Below, one piece after another: positions 23,933-34,800 of a stretch of DNA of 64,000 nt (positions are counted from its first letter, which is position 1; each line of letters starts with the position of its first letter). The stretch comes from Cyanoderma ruficeps (lineage: Eukaryota > Chordata > Aves > Passeriformes > Timaliidae): contig VZDJ01000219.1 in assembly GCA_008694505.1 (NCBI GenBank), positions 14,141,058-14,205,057 of the forward strand. The letters run 5' to 3'. Below the pieces are notes generated by a model that was not told the origin of the DNA, did no database searches, and saw nothing but the letters and a program-made list of their open reading frames with translations. The position numbers and the translations under genes are program-made.

Positions 23933-25855
23933 CCTGCCACTGCTGCACCCAGAGTGGAGAGCTGATGGGGAAGCCCATTCCCTGCTGCGTTCCGAAACCA
24001 GCAGGCTTCAAGGCCACCAAAGAGGAATGTTTTTCTGAGATACATTGGGCACTGTGATGCCCAAACAGATGAAAACATGAATTTGGAGGGGGGGAATGTG
24101 GGAATGCAGCTGGGACAGGCAGTGATGGGGTACCCAAGGTGGGCACATGTGGAGCAGACACAGGAGTGGGTTCCCAGGAGGGAGAGGGGCACACAAAGGA
24201 AGGCTCTGCAGGGAGGGACAGACCCAGAGCTGATGTTTGTCCTCCCAGCCCGACCTGTGCCTCCAACACTGCATTCCCAAGCAGCCTCCTGGAAAATAAA
24301 GCACTAATACTGTTTATTGAATATGATTGTTTATTGAGGATAATTCCTGCAAGCAGATCTAGAGTCTGAAAGGAGCTGTTGGTGAATGTTGACATCAGCC
24401 CAACAGTTCTGTTGGTCCCAGCAATTACTTCCAACCATTTGGGGAAAGCTGGACTGTTTTTATTTTGTCATAACTTTGTGAAAAAAACAACTCCTTTTCA
24501 CACAGGCAGGCACTGTTTTGGAGTAGCTCATGTGGCTGCTGGAGGGGAGGGAGGCAGTGTTATTTTTCTCCTGGCACAGTGTGCCTCCTGGAAGGGGAAA
24601 ATCAGTCACCCAGGAGCTTTTGTGAACAGGGACAGCTTTGGGTGCTGTCCTGGGCTGGCTGGCACCTGGCAGTGTGGGCAGCACACTCCAGGCTGCTGCT
24701 CCTGACCAGAGTGGAATGCCCACTGTGTGGACTTCATTTCACTGCCTGCTGAGCTGTCCTGGACTGCTTTTTGGAATTTCTGCTCCCACCTGTGCCCTGA
24801 GCAGTGACATCTGACAGCAAATCCTGCCCTGGGCTCTGCTGGCACCAGAGCTCCCTGACAAGGTCCTCAGCTTTGTGCCACACAAGGTCTGCCCACGGGC
24901 TCCGGAGGCTGCACCTCAAGTGCATTTGCCCACCCAGCATTTATCAGTCCCAGGCTGGTGTCCAGGTCCATCCAGGTGTCTTTGCAAAGGGGAAAAGGTT
25001 TGGTTCCTTTGCTCACTGGCTGCTGGTCCAGCTGTCCCAGCCTCCCTGCCCACAAGGATTCTTCCCAGCTTTCCTTCCTGCCTCATGTCCTGACCCATCA
25101 AAGCAGGGCTGGACCTTCTGCCACGTTCCCCTTGAAGTGTCCAAGCTCTCAGCCTCGAGCTGCTGCACAGAGTTTGTCCTGTTGTCACTGAAAATGGGGA
25201 ATGAAACTCTCTAACATTGTAATTTCAATATTAGAAAGTGGCATTACTTTATTTCAGCATGTGGGACATAACTCCCTATTATACACACCACACCTTGCTA
25301 ACAGACCAGTTTAAATCTATGTAACTTTTATATATTCAATACATTTCCCCAAACCCATACTGATATGCTGAAGACTCCCATAATTCTCTGCTTATTTAAA
25401 TCACTTCTCGGAGTTTATTTTCATTGGACTAGGGTTCTTTGGAGGGTCTTGGGTGGTCGTTTGGGGAACATCCCATTCCTCCAAAATTATTCTTTTTTGG
25501 TCACAGGCCTCCAAAAAACGTTCCTTCTCTTTGAATACATTCCATTGCTGTGGCCTGGCCAGGATATTCCTTCTCATCAGCATCGCTCAGGCTCATAGTC
25601 TTTACAGCTCAGATAACCATTTGCACACAGGACAAAATCCGGTCGAGTAAACCAAAAGGAATTCGCAAGACTTAATTAAACATGACTCATAACAATTTTT
25701 TTTCTCAACACACAGACGAGCCCGGCCCTTGCTCACGTGGCAGGGAGAGGCAGGAAGGTGGAGAGAGGGGAGGGATGACTTTTCCCTGCCAAGGGGAGGA
25801 GGCAGCAGCTTTTAGCTCACGAGTTGAAGTTTGTTTCTCTTCCGTAGCGCATTTT

Positions 25856-25867
25856 GTTTCGTTTCCC
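25856..25867 (+). promoter_or_regulatory. ISRE-like GTTTCGTTTCCC upstream of TRIM-like A
   Basis: On the opposite strand it reads GGGAAACGAAAC, close to the interferon-stimulated response element but with one base instead of two between the GAAA cores. It lies about 50 bases before the ATG. The same GTTTCGTTTC core occurs just before the ATG of TRIM-like B. Confidence 0.4.
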
Positions 25868-25916
25868 AGCAGAACCCTCCCTCAGGAGCTCAGCCCTGCC
25901 CCGGAACTGCGACGCC

Positions 25917-26531
25917 ATGGCCGGGGCAGAGGCTGTGGCCGGCCTGAGGGAAGAGCTGACCTGTGCCATCTGCCTGGACATTTATAAAGACCCCGTGTCC
26001 CTGGGCTGCAGCCACAGCTTCTGCAGGGTCTGCATCGAGCAGGCGAGGCTCCAACACCCGCAGGGTCCTCCCTGCTGCCCGCTCTGCCACTCGCCCGTCG
26101 GGGAGCTGAAGCCCAACTTCCTCCTCCGCAACATTGTGCAGAAGTTCATGGATGCTCCCGTGCACCAAGAGGAAGAAAAGCAGGAAGGGCAGTGCGAGGA
26201 GAAGGGGGAAAGCTCGGGCCAGCCGGAGAAGGTTGTCCTGTGTGATTTCTGCCTCCAGGAGCCGGAGCCCGCGGTGAAGACGTGCCTGAGCTGCGAAGCC
26301 TCCCTATGCCAAGCCCACCTGAGCAAACACAACAGCAAGAACGCCCAGAGCCATGTGCTGGTGGAGCCCTGCGATGCCCAGGTCCTGGCTGAGAGGAAAT
26401 GCCCCAAGCACGGCAAACTGCTGGAGTGCTTCTGTGAGGATGACTGGGAATGCGTCTGCATCGTGTGCTCCATCGTCTCCCACAAGAACCACAAGATCAT
26501 CACTTTGGAGGAGGCTTTCAAGGAATCTCAG
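25917..26531 (+). CDS. TRIM-like A exon 1: RING and two B-boxes
   Basis: 205 codons, ends phase 0 at donor GTAAGG. RING zinc ligands C16, C19, C31, H33, C36, C39, C54 and C57 are all present. The B-box1-like block starts [18 protein letters not shown] and includes CQAHLSKH; B-box2 starts [13 protein letters not shown] and ends in [13 protein letters not shown]. The Glu/Lys-rich link between them ([14 protein letters not shown]) is likely disordered. Confidence 0.93.
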
Positions 26532-29500
26532 GTAAGGGGCAGCTGGGACAGTGGGGCAGGCAAGGATTGCACCATGGAAACCCCAGAGAGCTGCCCATGG
26601 CACAGGGGCGACTCCTGGGTTCCAGAACTGCAGACCCAGGATGGAGCTAAATTGCAATCCTGGGCTTTTATTCCTGGTTTTGCCCCAGATTCTCTCTGGA
26701 TTTGGCCCTTTGAGATATAAAACAAGATGCTATAAACGTTTTTTTCTACTCCTGAGGGAAGAGTTTGGCCAAACTGGTGGGACTGAGTGCTCCTGCAAGG
26801 TTTTAGCCCTTGGTGCACCTCCAAGCCGAAGATGAGCCTGAGCTGCACTTAAGCAAAGATAATTAATGACACAGTAACAGAAAGAAAGGTGCCAACAGAG
26901 GAAATAGCTTTATATGTGGCTAGTGCACATGGACAGTTTTCAGCTTCAAATTGTCTTTTTTGTGGTTGTAATTGTGGCATTTGTTCAGGGATAAAACATT
27001 CCAGTAAACCTTTATCTACTGCTTTGTCCTGAGAGCATGCAATGACCAAATCTTTTGCAAATCTAACTTAAAAAAACCTAAACTGAAAAAACTGCTGATC
27101 CCGTGCATTATGCCAGTCCTATCCTGATATCTCCTTCTGGTTGTATTTGTAGATATCTTATCCTGGAACTCTGGAAACACTGAAAAACCATGAAGCTGCA
27201 CTGGATCAAGCCATAGCAAACCTGCTGGAAAAACTGGAGGGACTAAAGGTTTGTTTCAAGGTCCCATATCACCTTAGGGTGGTTTCTTGCTGGTAAATGA
27301 TGAGATAAAGTTTTCTTTTGCCCTTCTCCAGATCATGTATTTTGAAGCTTTTTTAATTCCTCGGTGGTTTTTCATGTATTTTTGAGGTTTCTTCTTTGAG
27401 GAAGGATGATGCATGACTTTTTTATCAGTTTGGGAGGTGAAATCTTAGTTAAGCTTGAAAGTCTGTGCCTCTTGATGAGTGGTTGTTGTGTGGCTTTTTT
27501 ATTTTTCCAACCTTCAACGTTTAGTTACTTCTCTCATCCCAGAAAAAAGAGCGAGAGCTCTTTCTGAGTAAGAGTCATGTGGAAAATGTCCCTTATGATT
27601 TTGAAATTGTTTTCTTAATAGAGTGAGGACAGCCAGCGGAGGGCACAGCTGGAGGACCTGTTCAAGGAGATATATATGAAGCTAGAGAATAAAAAAAGAG
27701 AGGTCCTGAAAGTCTTCAATGACTACGAGGAGCAACAAATTGATCGGATTCAGACAGAGATGAATAATCACAAGAGGGAGAAGGATTCAGCCAGCCATGA
27801 TGTTCAGGAGCTGGAGGCTCTGAGAAATCAGAAGAACACACTTCTTTTCACCAAGGTACGTATCAGCATCTCCCTTCCCAGAGACACAGAGCTCTGGGCC
27901 TGGCCTGTGCCTGCACTGTGCTAATTCTGCTTTCAAAATGTCTTTACAGGCTTTTGCAGCAATTAAAGGCAGGTAAGCTCTTCCCGAGGTTTAATATCTT
28001 TATTGACGACCTGGATGAGGGGATGGAGTGCACTCTCAGTAAGTTCACAGACAGCACTCGGTTGGGCAGCAGTGTGGATGTGCTGGAAGACAGGAAGCTC
28101 GGCACAGGGATCAGGATCCATGGGCCAAGGCCAGCAGTGTGAGATTCAGTGAGGCAAAGTGCCAGGTCCTGCACTGTGGTCACAACGATCTCATGCCGTT
28201 CCAGGCTGAGGGAACAGTGACTGGAAAGCTGTCTGGCAGGAAAGAAACTGGGAATGTTGTTCAGTGTTGGCTGAACATGAGCCCAGGTGGGCAAGAACGC
28301 CAGTGGTACCTGGCCTGTCTCAGCAGTAGTGTGGCAGCAGGAGCAGGGCAGTGACTGTCCCCTGTGCTGGCACTGCTGAGGTCACACCCTGAGTGCTGTG
28401 AACAGCTCTGGGACTCTCAGAGGAAGAGAGACACAGAGGGGCTGGAGCATGCCCAGGGAAGGGAACAGAGCTGGGAAGGGGCTGGAGCAGCTGAGGGAGC
28501 TGGAAGGGGCTGAGCCTGGAGAAAAGGAGGTTCAGGGGGGACCTTGTGGCTCTGCACAAGTCCCTGACAGGAGGGGACAGCCGGGGGGGTCCCAGGGAAC
28601 AGGGACAGGAGGAGAGGGAACGGCCTCAGGCTGGGCCAGGGGAGGCTCAGGGTGGACAGCAGCAGGAATTTCTCCATGGAAAGGGTGCTCAGGCCTTGGC
28701 AGTGCCCAGAGAGGTTTGGATCCCCATCCCTGGAGGTGTCCAAGGACATGGCACTCAATGCTCTGGGCTGAGGACAAGGTGGGGATGGGGCACAGCTTGG
28801 ACTCGATGGCCTTGGAGGTCTGTTCCCATATTGGGGGTTCTGTGGTTCTGTGATTCTTTCTGCATGATTTAGGCAATGCAAGCCACTTCCTAGAATGGAT
28901 GGTGTGACAGTGCCAAAGCCACCCATTACTTTGGATAAATCAACAACAGATTCTATTCAGCATTCTTTCCAGAATTTCCTCTCAGACATGGAGCGCTCCT
29001 TTAAACCGCCACCACCACCTTCGGTACACCAAGCACCACCTCCTCGTAAGTGCTCATTTCACTATGTCAAAAGCAAGATGGAGAAGTCAATAAAACATTT
29101 TTAGACAAAACTTTAATGAGACACCAGCTACACTGAGTACCTCTAGGAGTGCTAATTCCTTACACTGTGTGCTTATGTGCACGTGTGTGTGCAGCAAAGG
29201 GAGCTGGTCCTGGGGTTCAGGGCTTTGGGGCATGCCTTGAATACACCTTGCTACACCAGGCTATGGATAAACAGGTTTGAAAGTCCCAGGAGTTTTCTGG
29301 GAGGATTAAGAATACCTCTGTGGCATCCCTTTGATTCAAGGGGATAGTTGAGAACTCGTCACAGCAGCAGCAGGTGGAGTTTGCTTAGGACATAAATAAC
29401 ATGCTCTTTCTGTGTAAATACTTCTACTCCTTTGCAATGCTTTGTAAGCTCAGCCTACAGTCCCAGAGCTGTGCACAGTGGGACACATGTCTGACTGAAT

Positions 29501-29790
29501 TGATGAAATGAGGGTTCCCTGGGTGCTGCTGTCTGGATGGTGCTTCAGCCCTCGCTGGTAGCAAGCCTTGGGTCAGGACAGAGGCAGACTCCAAATCTCC
29601 ACAATTATCTGTTAATCATAATGCGTTTTTTTTCTGTTTAGATCAATTCTCGATTCGTGCTGGTACAACACACCAAGGTCCCTTCTCGTTTGGTGCTGGT
29701 ACAACACACCAAGGTCCCTTCTCGTTTGGTGCTGGTACAACATGCCATGCTCCCAAGGCTGGACCGTTCACTGGTTTTTCTTTCCGTTAG
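25917..29790 (+). CDS. TRIM-like gene A: RING, two B-boxes, coiled coil, FSFG-repeat tail, no SPRY
   Basis: Probable RING-type E3 ubiquitin ligase of the TRIM/RBCC family, cytoplasmic or nuclear; substrate unknown. Exons 25917-26531, 27153-27248, 27622-27855, 27950-27972, 28873-29045 and 29642-29790 join in frame to 429 residues. The ATG sits in GCCATGG, a strong start context. RING at residues 16-57 is complete C3HC4 (CAIC, CSHSFC, CCPLC); then a B-box1-like Cys/His block, a B-box2, and a coiled coil in exons 2-3. The 96/234/23 bp exon series is that of TRIM25-like and other SPRY-bearing TRIM genes, yet the last exon stops after 36 bp repeats encoding [12 protein letters not shown]. No PRY-SPRY was found. 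Nearest relative is TRIM-like B downstream. Assigning it to a named TRIM is not safe. Confidence 0.85.
27153..27248 (+). CDS. TRIM-like A exon 2: coiled-coil start
   Basis: 96 bp, 32 codons, phase 0 at both ends, acceptor TTGTAG and donor GTTTGT. Reads [20 protein letters not shown] and continues as an amphipathic helix. A 96 bp second exon is standard for TRIM genes of this type. Confidence 0.88.
27622..27855 (+). CDS. TRIM-like A exon 3: main coiled coil
   Basis: 234 bp, 78 codons, phase 0 at both ends (acceptor AATAG, donor GTACGT). Rich in Glu, Lys, Gln and Leu with heptad character ([20 protein letters not shown], then [18 protein letters not shown]), the TRIM dimerisation helix. Confidence 0.9.
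27950..27972 (+). CDS. TRIM-like A exon 4: 23 bp microexon
   Basis: Encodes AFAAIKG plus two bases; acceptor TTACAG, donor GTAAGC. A 23 bp exon at this position is typical of the TRIM family, and TRIM-like B has one of the same length and phase, which supports it despite its size. Confidence 0.8.
27988..28857 (+). mobile_element. CR1 element, 5'-truncated, inside TRIM-like A intron 4
   Basis: Starts TTTAATATCTTTATTGACGACCTGGATGAG and ends TTCTGTGGTTCTGTGATTCT, both hallmarks of the CR1 3' region. Of about 870 bp, the 3' half (GGAATTTCTCCATGGAAAGG, GGAGGTGTCCAAGGACATGG) is best preserved. It fills almost the whole intron. Confidence 0.88.
28873..29045 (+). CDS. TRIM-like A exon 5: proline-rich linker
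   Basis: 173 bp, phase 2 in, phase 1 out, acceptor GATTTAG, donor GTAAGT. Reads [20 protein letters not shown], a short amphipathic part ([16 protein letters not shown]) and a Pro-rich end [14 protein letters not shown]. The acceptor lies 13 bases after a CR1 insertion. Confidence 0.78.
29642..29790 (+). CDS. TRIM-like A exon 6: FSFG repeat and stop
   Basis: 149 bp, phase 1 in, stop TAG at 29788-29790, acceptor TGTTTAG after a pyrimidine tract. A 36 bp unit (12 codons) starts at 29656 and repeats at 29692 and 29728, the third copy diverging after 15 bases. It encodes [12 protein letters not shown], so two FSFG motifs arise at unit joins, and the protein ends GPFTGFSFR. The phase fits exon 5, but without transcripts this exon is less certain than the RING exon. 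Confidence 0.65.
29656..29742 (+). repeat. 36 bp coding tandem repeat in the last TRIM-like A exon
   Basis: Copies start at 29656, 29692 and 29728. The first two are full length and differ at only one base, and the third matches for 15 bases. Because 36 is a multiple of three, copy-number change keeps the frame. Confidence 0.9.
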
Positions 29791-31097
29791 CCTAACGAAA
29801 TACAAATTCAGTGGCAATCATAATGATAACAGTCATAGAAAGGAGGGAAGAGAGAGAGAAAATCCAGTCGAAACTAATGAGGCACAGCACAATTTCTTCC
29901 CCATCACCTGCTGTCTGATGTCCAGCAATTGGCTCCTTCTGGCCATCTCCCCCCACCCCAGTTCATATACTGGGCATGGTGTTCTGTGGTGTGGAATATC
30001 CCTTTGGGCAGTTTGGGTCACCAGCCCCAGCTGTGCTCCTTCCCAGCTTTTTGTGCACCTCCTCGCTGCCAGAGCATCAGGCTTGGAAAGGTCCTAGGCT
30101 CAGGTTAAACACTGCCCAGCAACAGCCAAACCATCAGTGTGTTGTCAGTGTTATTCCCTACTGAACCCAACACTGTACCAGCTGCTGAGAAGAGGATGAA
30201 CTCTATCCCAGCCCAAACCAGGACAGGACTCCAGTACACACAGTCCCATCCCAGACGTGCAGGGCAACCAGAGCTGCTGGAGGAGGACACCAGCAACGAG
30301 AGCTGCTGGAAGCTTGGAATTGTTTGTGCCTGGTTTGAATGCTGCCTGCAAATGCCTCACAGTTACCTCTGTGAGTTCCATAGGTTAAAACATCAATGGC
30401 AGAAGAAACACTCTTGTCTTTTCATGATGTGTCTTTCAAGGCTGGACATCCTGCTGAGAACTTCAGGTTTATAGAGACAGGAACCATCTCTTTGAAGTAT
30501 CCCATCCATGCTGCCATGAGCAGGTTGAAGCTCCTATAGTGATGCGGGGACAAGGTGTTATTTCGTATTTCCAAGCCTAGAAATTTTGAGGCTTGCAAGG
30601 AGGCTGTGCTATGCTGGCATATCAGAAATTGGATTGTGGGCTGCTGTGACAGGGGGTATATCACAGCACCCTACCTCTTCCTGCAAGAGCTCCTCTTTTA
30701 TTTGTTCTGTTAATCATAGTGGAAATATCATTAAGTTACTGATTTTTGCTCAGTTGTATCAAATACTGTGTTGGCTTCATGTTATTAAAGTCATGTTATT
30801 AGCTTGTAAAATGCGATGACCATTTATTTTATCTAAAAATTGACAGCACAACGTTAACTGCCACAGAACTAAACAGCAGCAATGCTGATCTTTGATCTAA
30901 GGCAGCAGCTTTTGCCTCCGCCGCCTCTTTCCATCCTGCACATCCAGTGCAGGAGCAAAGCTGCCCTGGGAGGTGAGGAGAGACTGGGCAGCATTTTCTG
31001 CTGGAGGCTGAGGGGAAACTTTCCGAAGTGGCTGCCACAGCGTAGGGAAAGGTGGGGCCGGCAGAAGGAACATTTCTCTGCCGGGCGTGGGGCGGAG

Positions 31098-31155
31098 GAA
31101 GGGCTTGGAGGGGAAGGGCTTGGAGGGGAAGGGCTCGGAGGGGAAGGGCTCGGAG
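31098..31155. repeat. 15 bp G-rich minisatellite upstream of TRIM-like B
   Basis: Unit AAGGGCTTGGAGGGG (variant GGCTCGG) repeated about four times, ending some 60 bases before the ATG. G runs on one strand could form a quadruplex. Confidence 0.85.
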
Positions 31156-31191
31156 CCTCGGGGCTGGGTTCCCGCCTCTGTTTTTANTTTT

Positions 31192-31206
31192 AGTTTCGTT
31201 TCACCC
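31192..31206 (+). promoter_or_regulatory. ISRE-like AGTTTCGTTTCACCC upstream of TRIM-like B
   Basis: Contains GTTTCGTTTC, shared with the upstream region of TRIM-like A, and ends 10 bases before the ATG. AGTTTC and TTTC are ISRE half sites, though the spacing is one base rather than the consensus two. It may be a promoter element or a retained 5'UTR sequence. Confidence 0.4.
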
Positions 31207-31215
31207 GCTGCAGCC

Positions 31216-31857
31216 ATGGCAAAAGCTGGGAAGGGATCTGGAGGGGCTGGCGGCCTGGAGGCCGAGCTCACCTGCCCCATCTGCCTGTGCCTGTTCCAGC
31301 AGCCGGTGTCGCTGAGCTGCGGCCACAGCTTCTGCCGGCAGTGCATTGAGGAGGTGCTGGGAACTCAGCAGAATTCCCGGGGCCCCTCTACCTGCCCCAT
31401 ATGCAGGGCCCACCTGGGGCCCACCGAAGAGCTCCAGAACAACTTCAAGCTTGGCAACATCACGGACGCGTTTCGGGCCACCATTTCCAAAGGACAACAG
31501 GCTCGAAGGGAAAGCCTCGAACAGGAGGAGGGCACCGAGAAGGGGAAGACAGGCGTGGTTCCCTGTGAGCACTGCCTGGACGGGTCCCAGCCGGCCGTGA
31601 AAACCTGCCTGGTTTGTGAGGTGTCCCTGTGCCAGGCCCACCTGAGCAAACACAACGCCAAGGGTTTCCATCAGGAGCACATCCTGGTGGAAGTGGGAAC
31701 GGACCAGGCGGAGGAGAGGAGGTGCGGGGATCACGGCAAGCTGCTGGAATGCTACTGCCTGAGGGAGGAGAAGTGCATCTGCATACTCTGCTCCATCGCC
31801 GGGTCCCACAAGGGCCACGAGATCATCACCATGAGGGAGGCACACGACAGACAGCTG
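31216..31857 (+). CDS. TRIM-like B exon 1: RING and two B-boxes
   Basis: 214 codons, ends phase 0 at donor GTAAGG. RING ligands C20, C23, C35, H37, C40, C43, C60 and C63 are present. The B-box1-like block reads VVPCEHCLDGSQPAVKTC and includes [12 protein letters not shown]-box2 starts RRCGDHGKLLECYC and ends in SHKGHEIITMREA. Confidence 0.94.
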
Positions 31858-34800
31858 GTAAGGACTTCTTCCCTCCCCGTGGCCCCTGCCCTGGCCGCGA
31901 GAAAAGGAGAAAGCCGCAGGAAGGGCGGTGGGGCTTTCTCAGGGAATGGGCATGGGCGTGAGGGCAGCTCCGGCGATTTCCTCTCCGCCCCAGCAAGGGA
32001 CTGGTGCACTGTGCTGGAATTCGCTTTTCATTCCCTCCTGCGTGTTGCCGGAGCAGTGTGGATCGCTAAGCAGAGGGGGAAGAGCGGAGAAAGGTGTTTG
32101 GGGCTGGCCGGGATGAGCGTGGGTCAGTCCCTCAGGGTGTGGGGACGCGGCAGAGCCGGCGAGAGGCCCGGCTGCCCCACAGCAGCGAGCTACGGCCCTG
32201 GGACCGCCGGCCGCCCTCACTGCGGTGTTCATGGCTGTGACTGTGGAATATTCCTGCGGGGATCAGAAAATCCCTCCCTCCACAGAGCACCGGCACTGAA
32301 GTTTGGGTGGGGAAGGGAGCTTTCCCTCTCGAGGTCCTTCCCTTGGGCTCGGTCCGTGCTGTAGCACGGTGAGGATCAGGCTCTGCTCCTCAGTCACCAG
32401 TGAAAGGGTGAGGGGACGCAGCGCCAGGGAGGTTCAGGTTGGACATCAGGAGGAATTTCTTCACTGAGAGGGTTGTTAAATACTGAAAGGAGCTGCCCAG
32501 GGAGGTTTGGAGTCCCATCCCTGAAGGTGTCCAAGGAACGACTGGACGTGGCACTCAGTGCTCCGAGCTGGGTGACAAGGTGAGGGTTGGTCACAGGTTG
32601 AACTCGATGGGCTGGGAGGTCTTTTCCAATTTCAGTCATTCCGGGATTCCTCCCTCTGCCACAAATTTTGCGGAGCCAGCGTCCCAGCAGATACAAGAGA
32701 CGTGGGGGCCTCCGTGTTCCTGCCTGAGTCCAGCTGCTGTCCTTGAAATGCTCCAGAATCAGCTTCCCCTCAGTCTCATATCAAAATTTCAAGTAGAAGT
32801 GATATGTGTGAGACAACGGCCATTTCAGCAGCTCCACAAACTGCCAGTCTGGTTTGAAGCTGTTCCTGCTGGGAAGTTCAGTGCTGTCTTTCCTTCTGCC
32901 AGGTTAAACTCTCCAAGACCATGACAGAGCTGCAGAGATCTAAAAGTACTGTACTTACTGTCCTCAAAATGCTTCAGGAAAGCGAGAATCAAATCAAGGT
33001 TGGTATCCAGATTGTTGCTAATTCAGAGCATCTTTCCTTCGCAATAAGTGATGGTAACTGTACCATTAGAAGCAGATGAATAGAAAGGGGAAAGTGTGGT
33101 TTGAGAAACTGCCAGGAGCCAAGCTTTATCACACCTTCCAGCTCCTCCACAGGAGGAACAGTTGGGGAATTCCCCCCTGTATTGTGGTTGCACAGACCAG
33201 GTTGCAGGACTGGCAGCCCCACGGACTGTACATAAGATCATGTATTTCTAAAGTTTTCTACCTGTTTAATAAAAGAAAAGCAATTTATATCTACAAGTGG
33301 ACTTTTCAGTATGTACCAATAAGCTCTCACATTGTTAGCTGAAATTCATCTGACTTTGTTACTAACCAGGATTAATTTTGAAAAGCCTCTGTTGAATCAG
33401 ATATTCCAAGCAGAAATTTATTGCCTGCTTCCTTCCAGAGCCAGTGGGAAGGGCAGATACAATCCTAATTGATAAGCAGAGACACTAAACTGAAGGGTGG
33501 AGTTTCTGAGCCAGTGCCTTTTTCTTCTCTCTCCCTTTAGATCAATACCAAAACACTGACTTCTAAGCTACTTAATGAGCTGTTTAATGATATAGAGACA
33601 GAGCTTCATGAGAAAAAGACAATGATCCTGAGTGACATTCTGTCTAATGAGGAAAAAGAACTGGCACTCGTTGCCGACACGAGGAACAAAATGGAACAGA
33701 AGAGAGACCAGACTGAGGAGAATCTTCAGGCTTTGCAGAAGATAAAAGAGCAACCAGATGCTTTCCTCTTCCTCAAAGTAAGCAGTGGTATTCTGCTTTT
33801 CTTCATGGATCTGCCTATTTCTCAGCCAGGCGACCTTTCTGAAAATCACACTAATGATATTTTCCCTTTTTTTCCCTTTCTTTTTCTTTTTTATTTTTCT
33901 TTTTTTTTTCTTTGCATTCCTCTTGATAGGATCTGAAACTGGTCACAGACAGGTATGTTCCACTTCATACCCCTTGCTTTCTTCTTTGAAAAAAATATGG
34001 TGTTGATAACTGGGCTCAAACCCCACTGCCTGTGGCCCTCTGTCCCACCACCCTGTGCTGCAAAGCTGCTCCCTATTCCAGCTGAGCCAGAGGGCACCAC
34101 GTCCACACAATTAACAGGCATGGAGAGGTCCCTGCCTGCTGCTACACTTATCCCTTTAAATTTCAGTTTCCTGGCTGGATTCTGATGAAAACCACTGGCT
34201 TTTATTACCAGAAAACCGTTTTTATCAGAGATGAAGCCCCTTGGGTTCAGTTTACAGTTACACTGTCTTGGATGCACATTGGTGACCCTCCCTCAGCTGA
34301 GTTCCCAGGGAACAGCCTCTGACAGCAGAGGTACACCAGCTCATTTCCCACCGAGTTTTTGACTTGTGGACAAGCTTGGTAGCTAGAAAGATTTATTATC
34401 ACTTCCTCTTGCAAGTGATATCTTTAATTTATAAATTACCACTTCCTGTGCAGTGCCTGGGTGTCAGCTGTAATTCAGCGGTGCAGCCCCACACCAACAT
34501 TTCCAGATCCACGAGAGGCTTTGCAGCAGCACTGGAGGCCCCAGCTGCACAAAGGACTGGCTCAAACATCCACCTGGCATTTGGGATGTCACCTCTGTAA
34601 CTTGCACAGATTAAAGCTGAGTTCCAACTGGGGGTGTAAGGAGAACTTGGGATCACCGTGTGCCTCAGGGCTGCAGCTCTGTCTGTTACACACAGCTGTG
34701 CCACAAGCCACATCCTGGGCCATGGGAATCCAGATAGCTTTCCAGAAACCTGGACACCATTTAATATGTTTGGCATTCTTGTTCTGTCACTTGTTCTGCT

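Larger units (their letters stand above)
22951..25916. other. Spacer between PPARGC1B and TRIM-like A
   Basis: No gene is recognised. The stretch is GC-rich up to about 25,200 and then more AT-rich. It has a short 19 bp tandem repeat (about 23882-23932), a lone AATAAA at 24295 and, in the last 130 bases, the probable promoter and 5'UTR of TRIM-like A. No PDE6A-type coding sequence, expected here in mammals, was noticed. Confidence 0.6.
29791..31215 (+). other. TRIM-like A 3' region, spacer and TRIM-like B promoter/5'UTR
   Basis: No further coding exon is recognised. ATTAAA at 30784-30789 is a possible poly(A) signal for TRIM-like A. From about 30,900 the sequence is GC-rich and forms the promoter and 5'UTR of TRIM-like B, with a 15 bp G-rich minisatellite and an ISRE-like element; one unresolved base lies at 31187. 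Confidence 0.55.
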
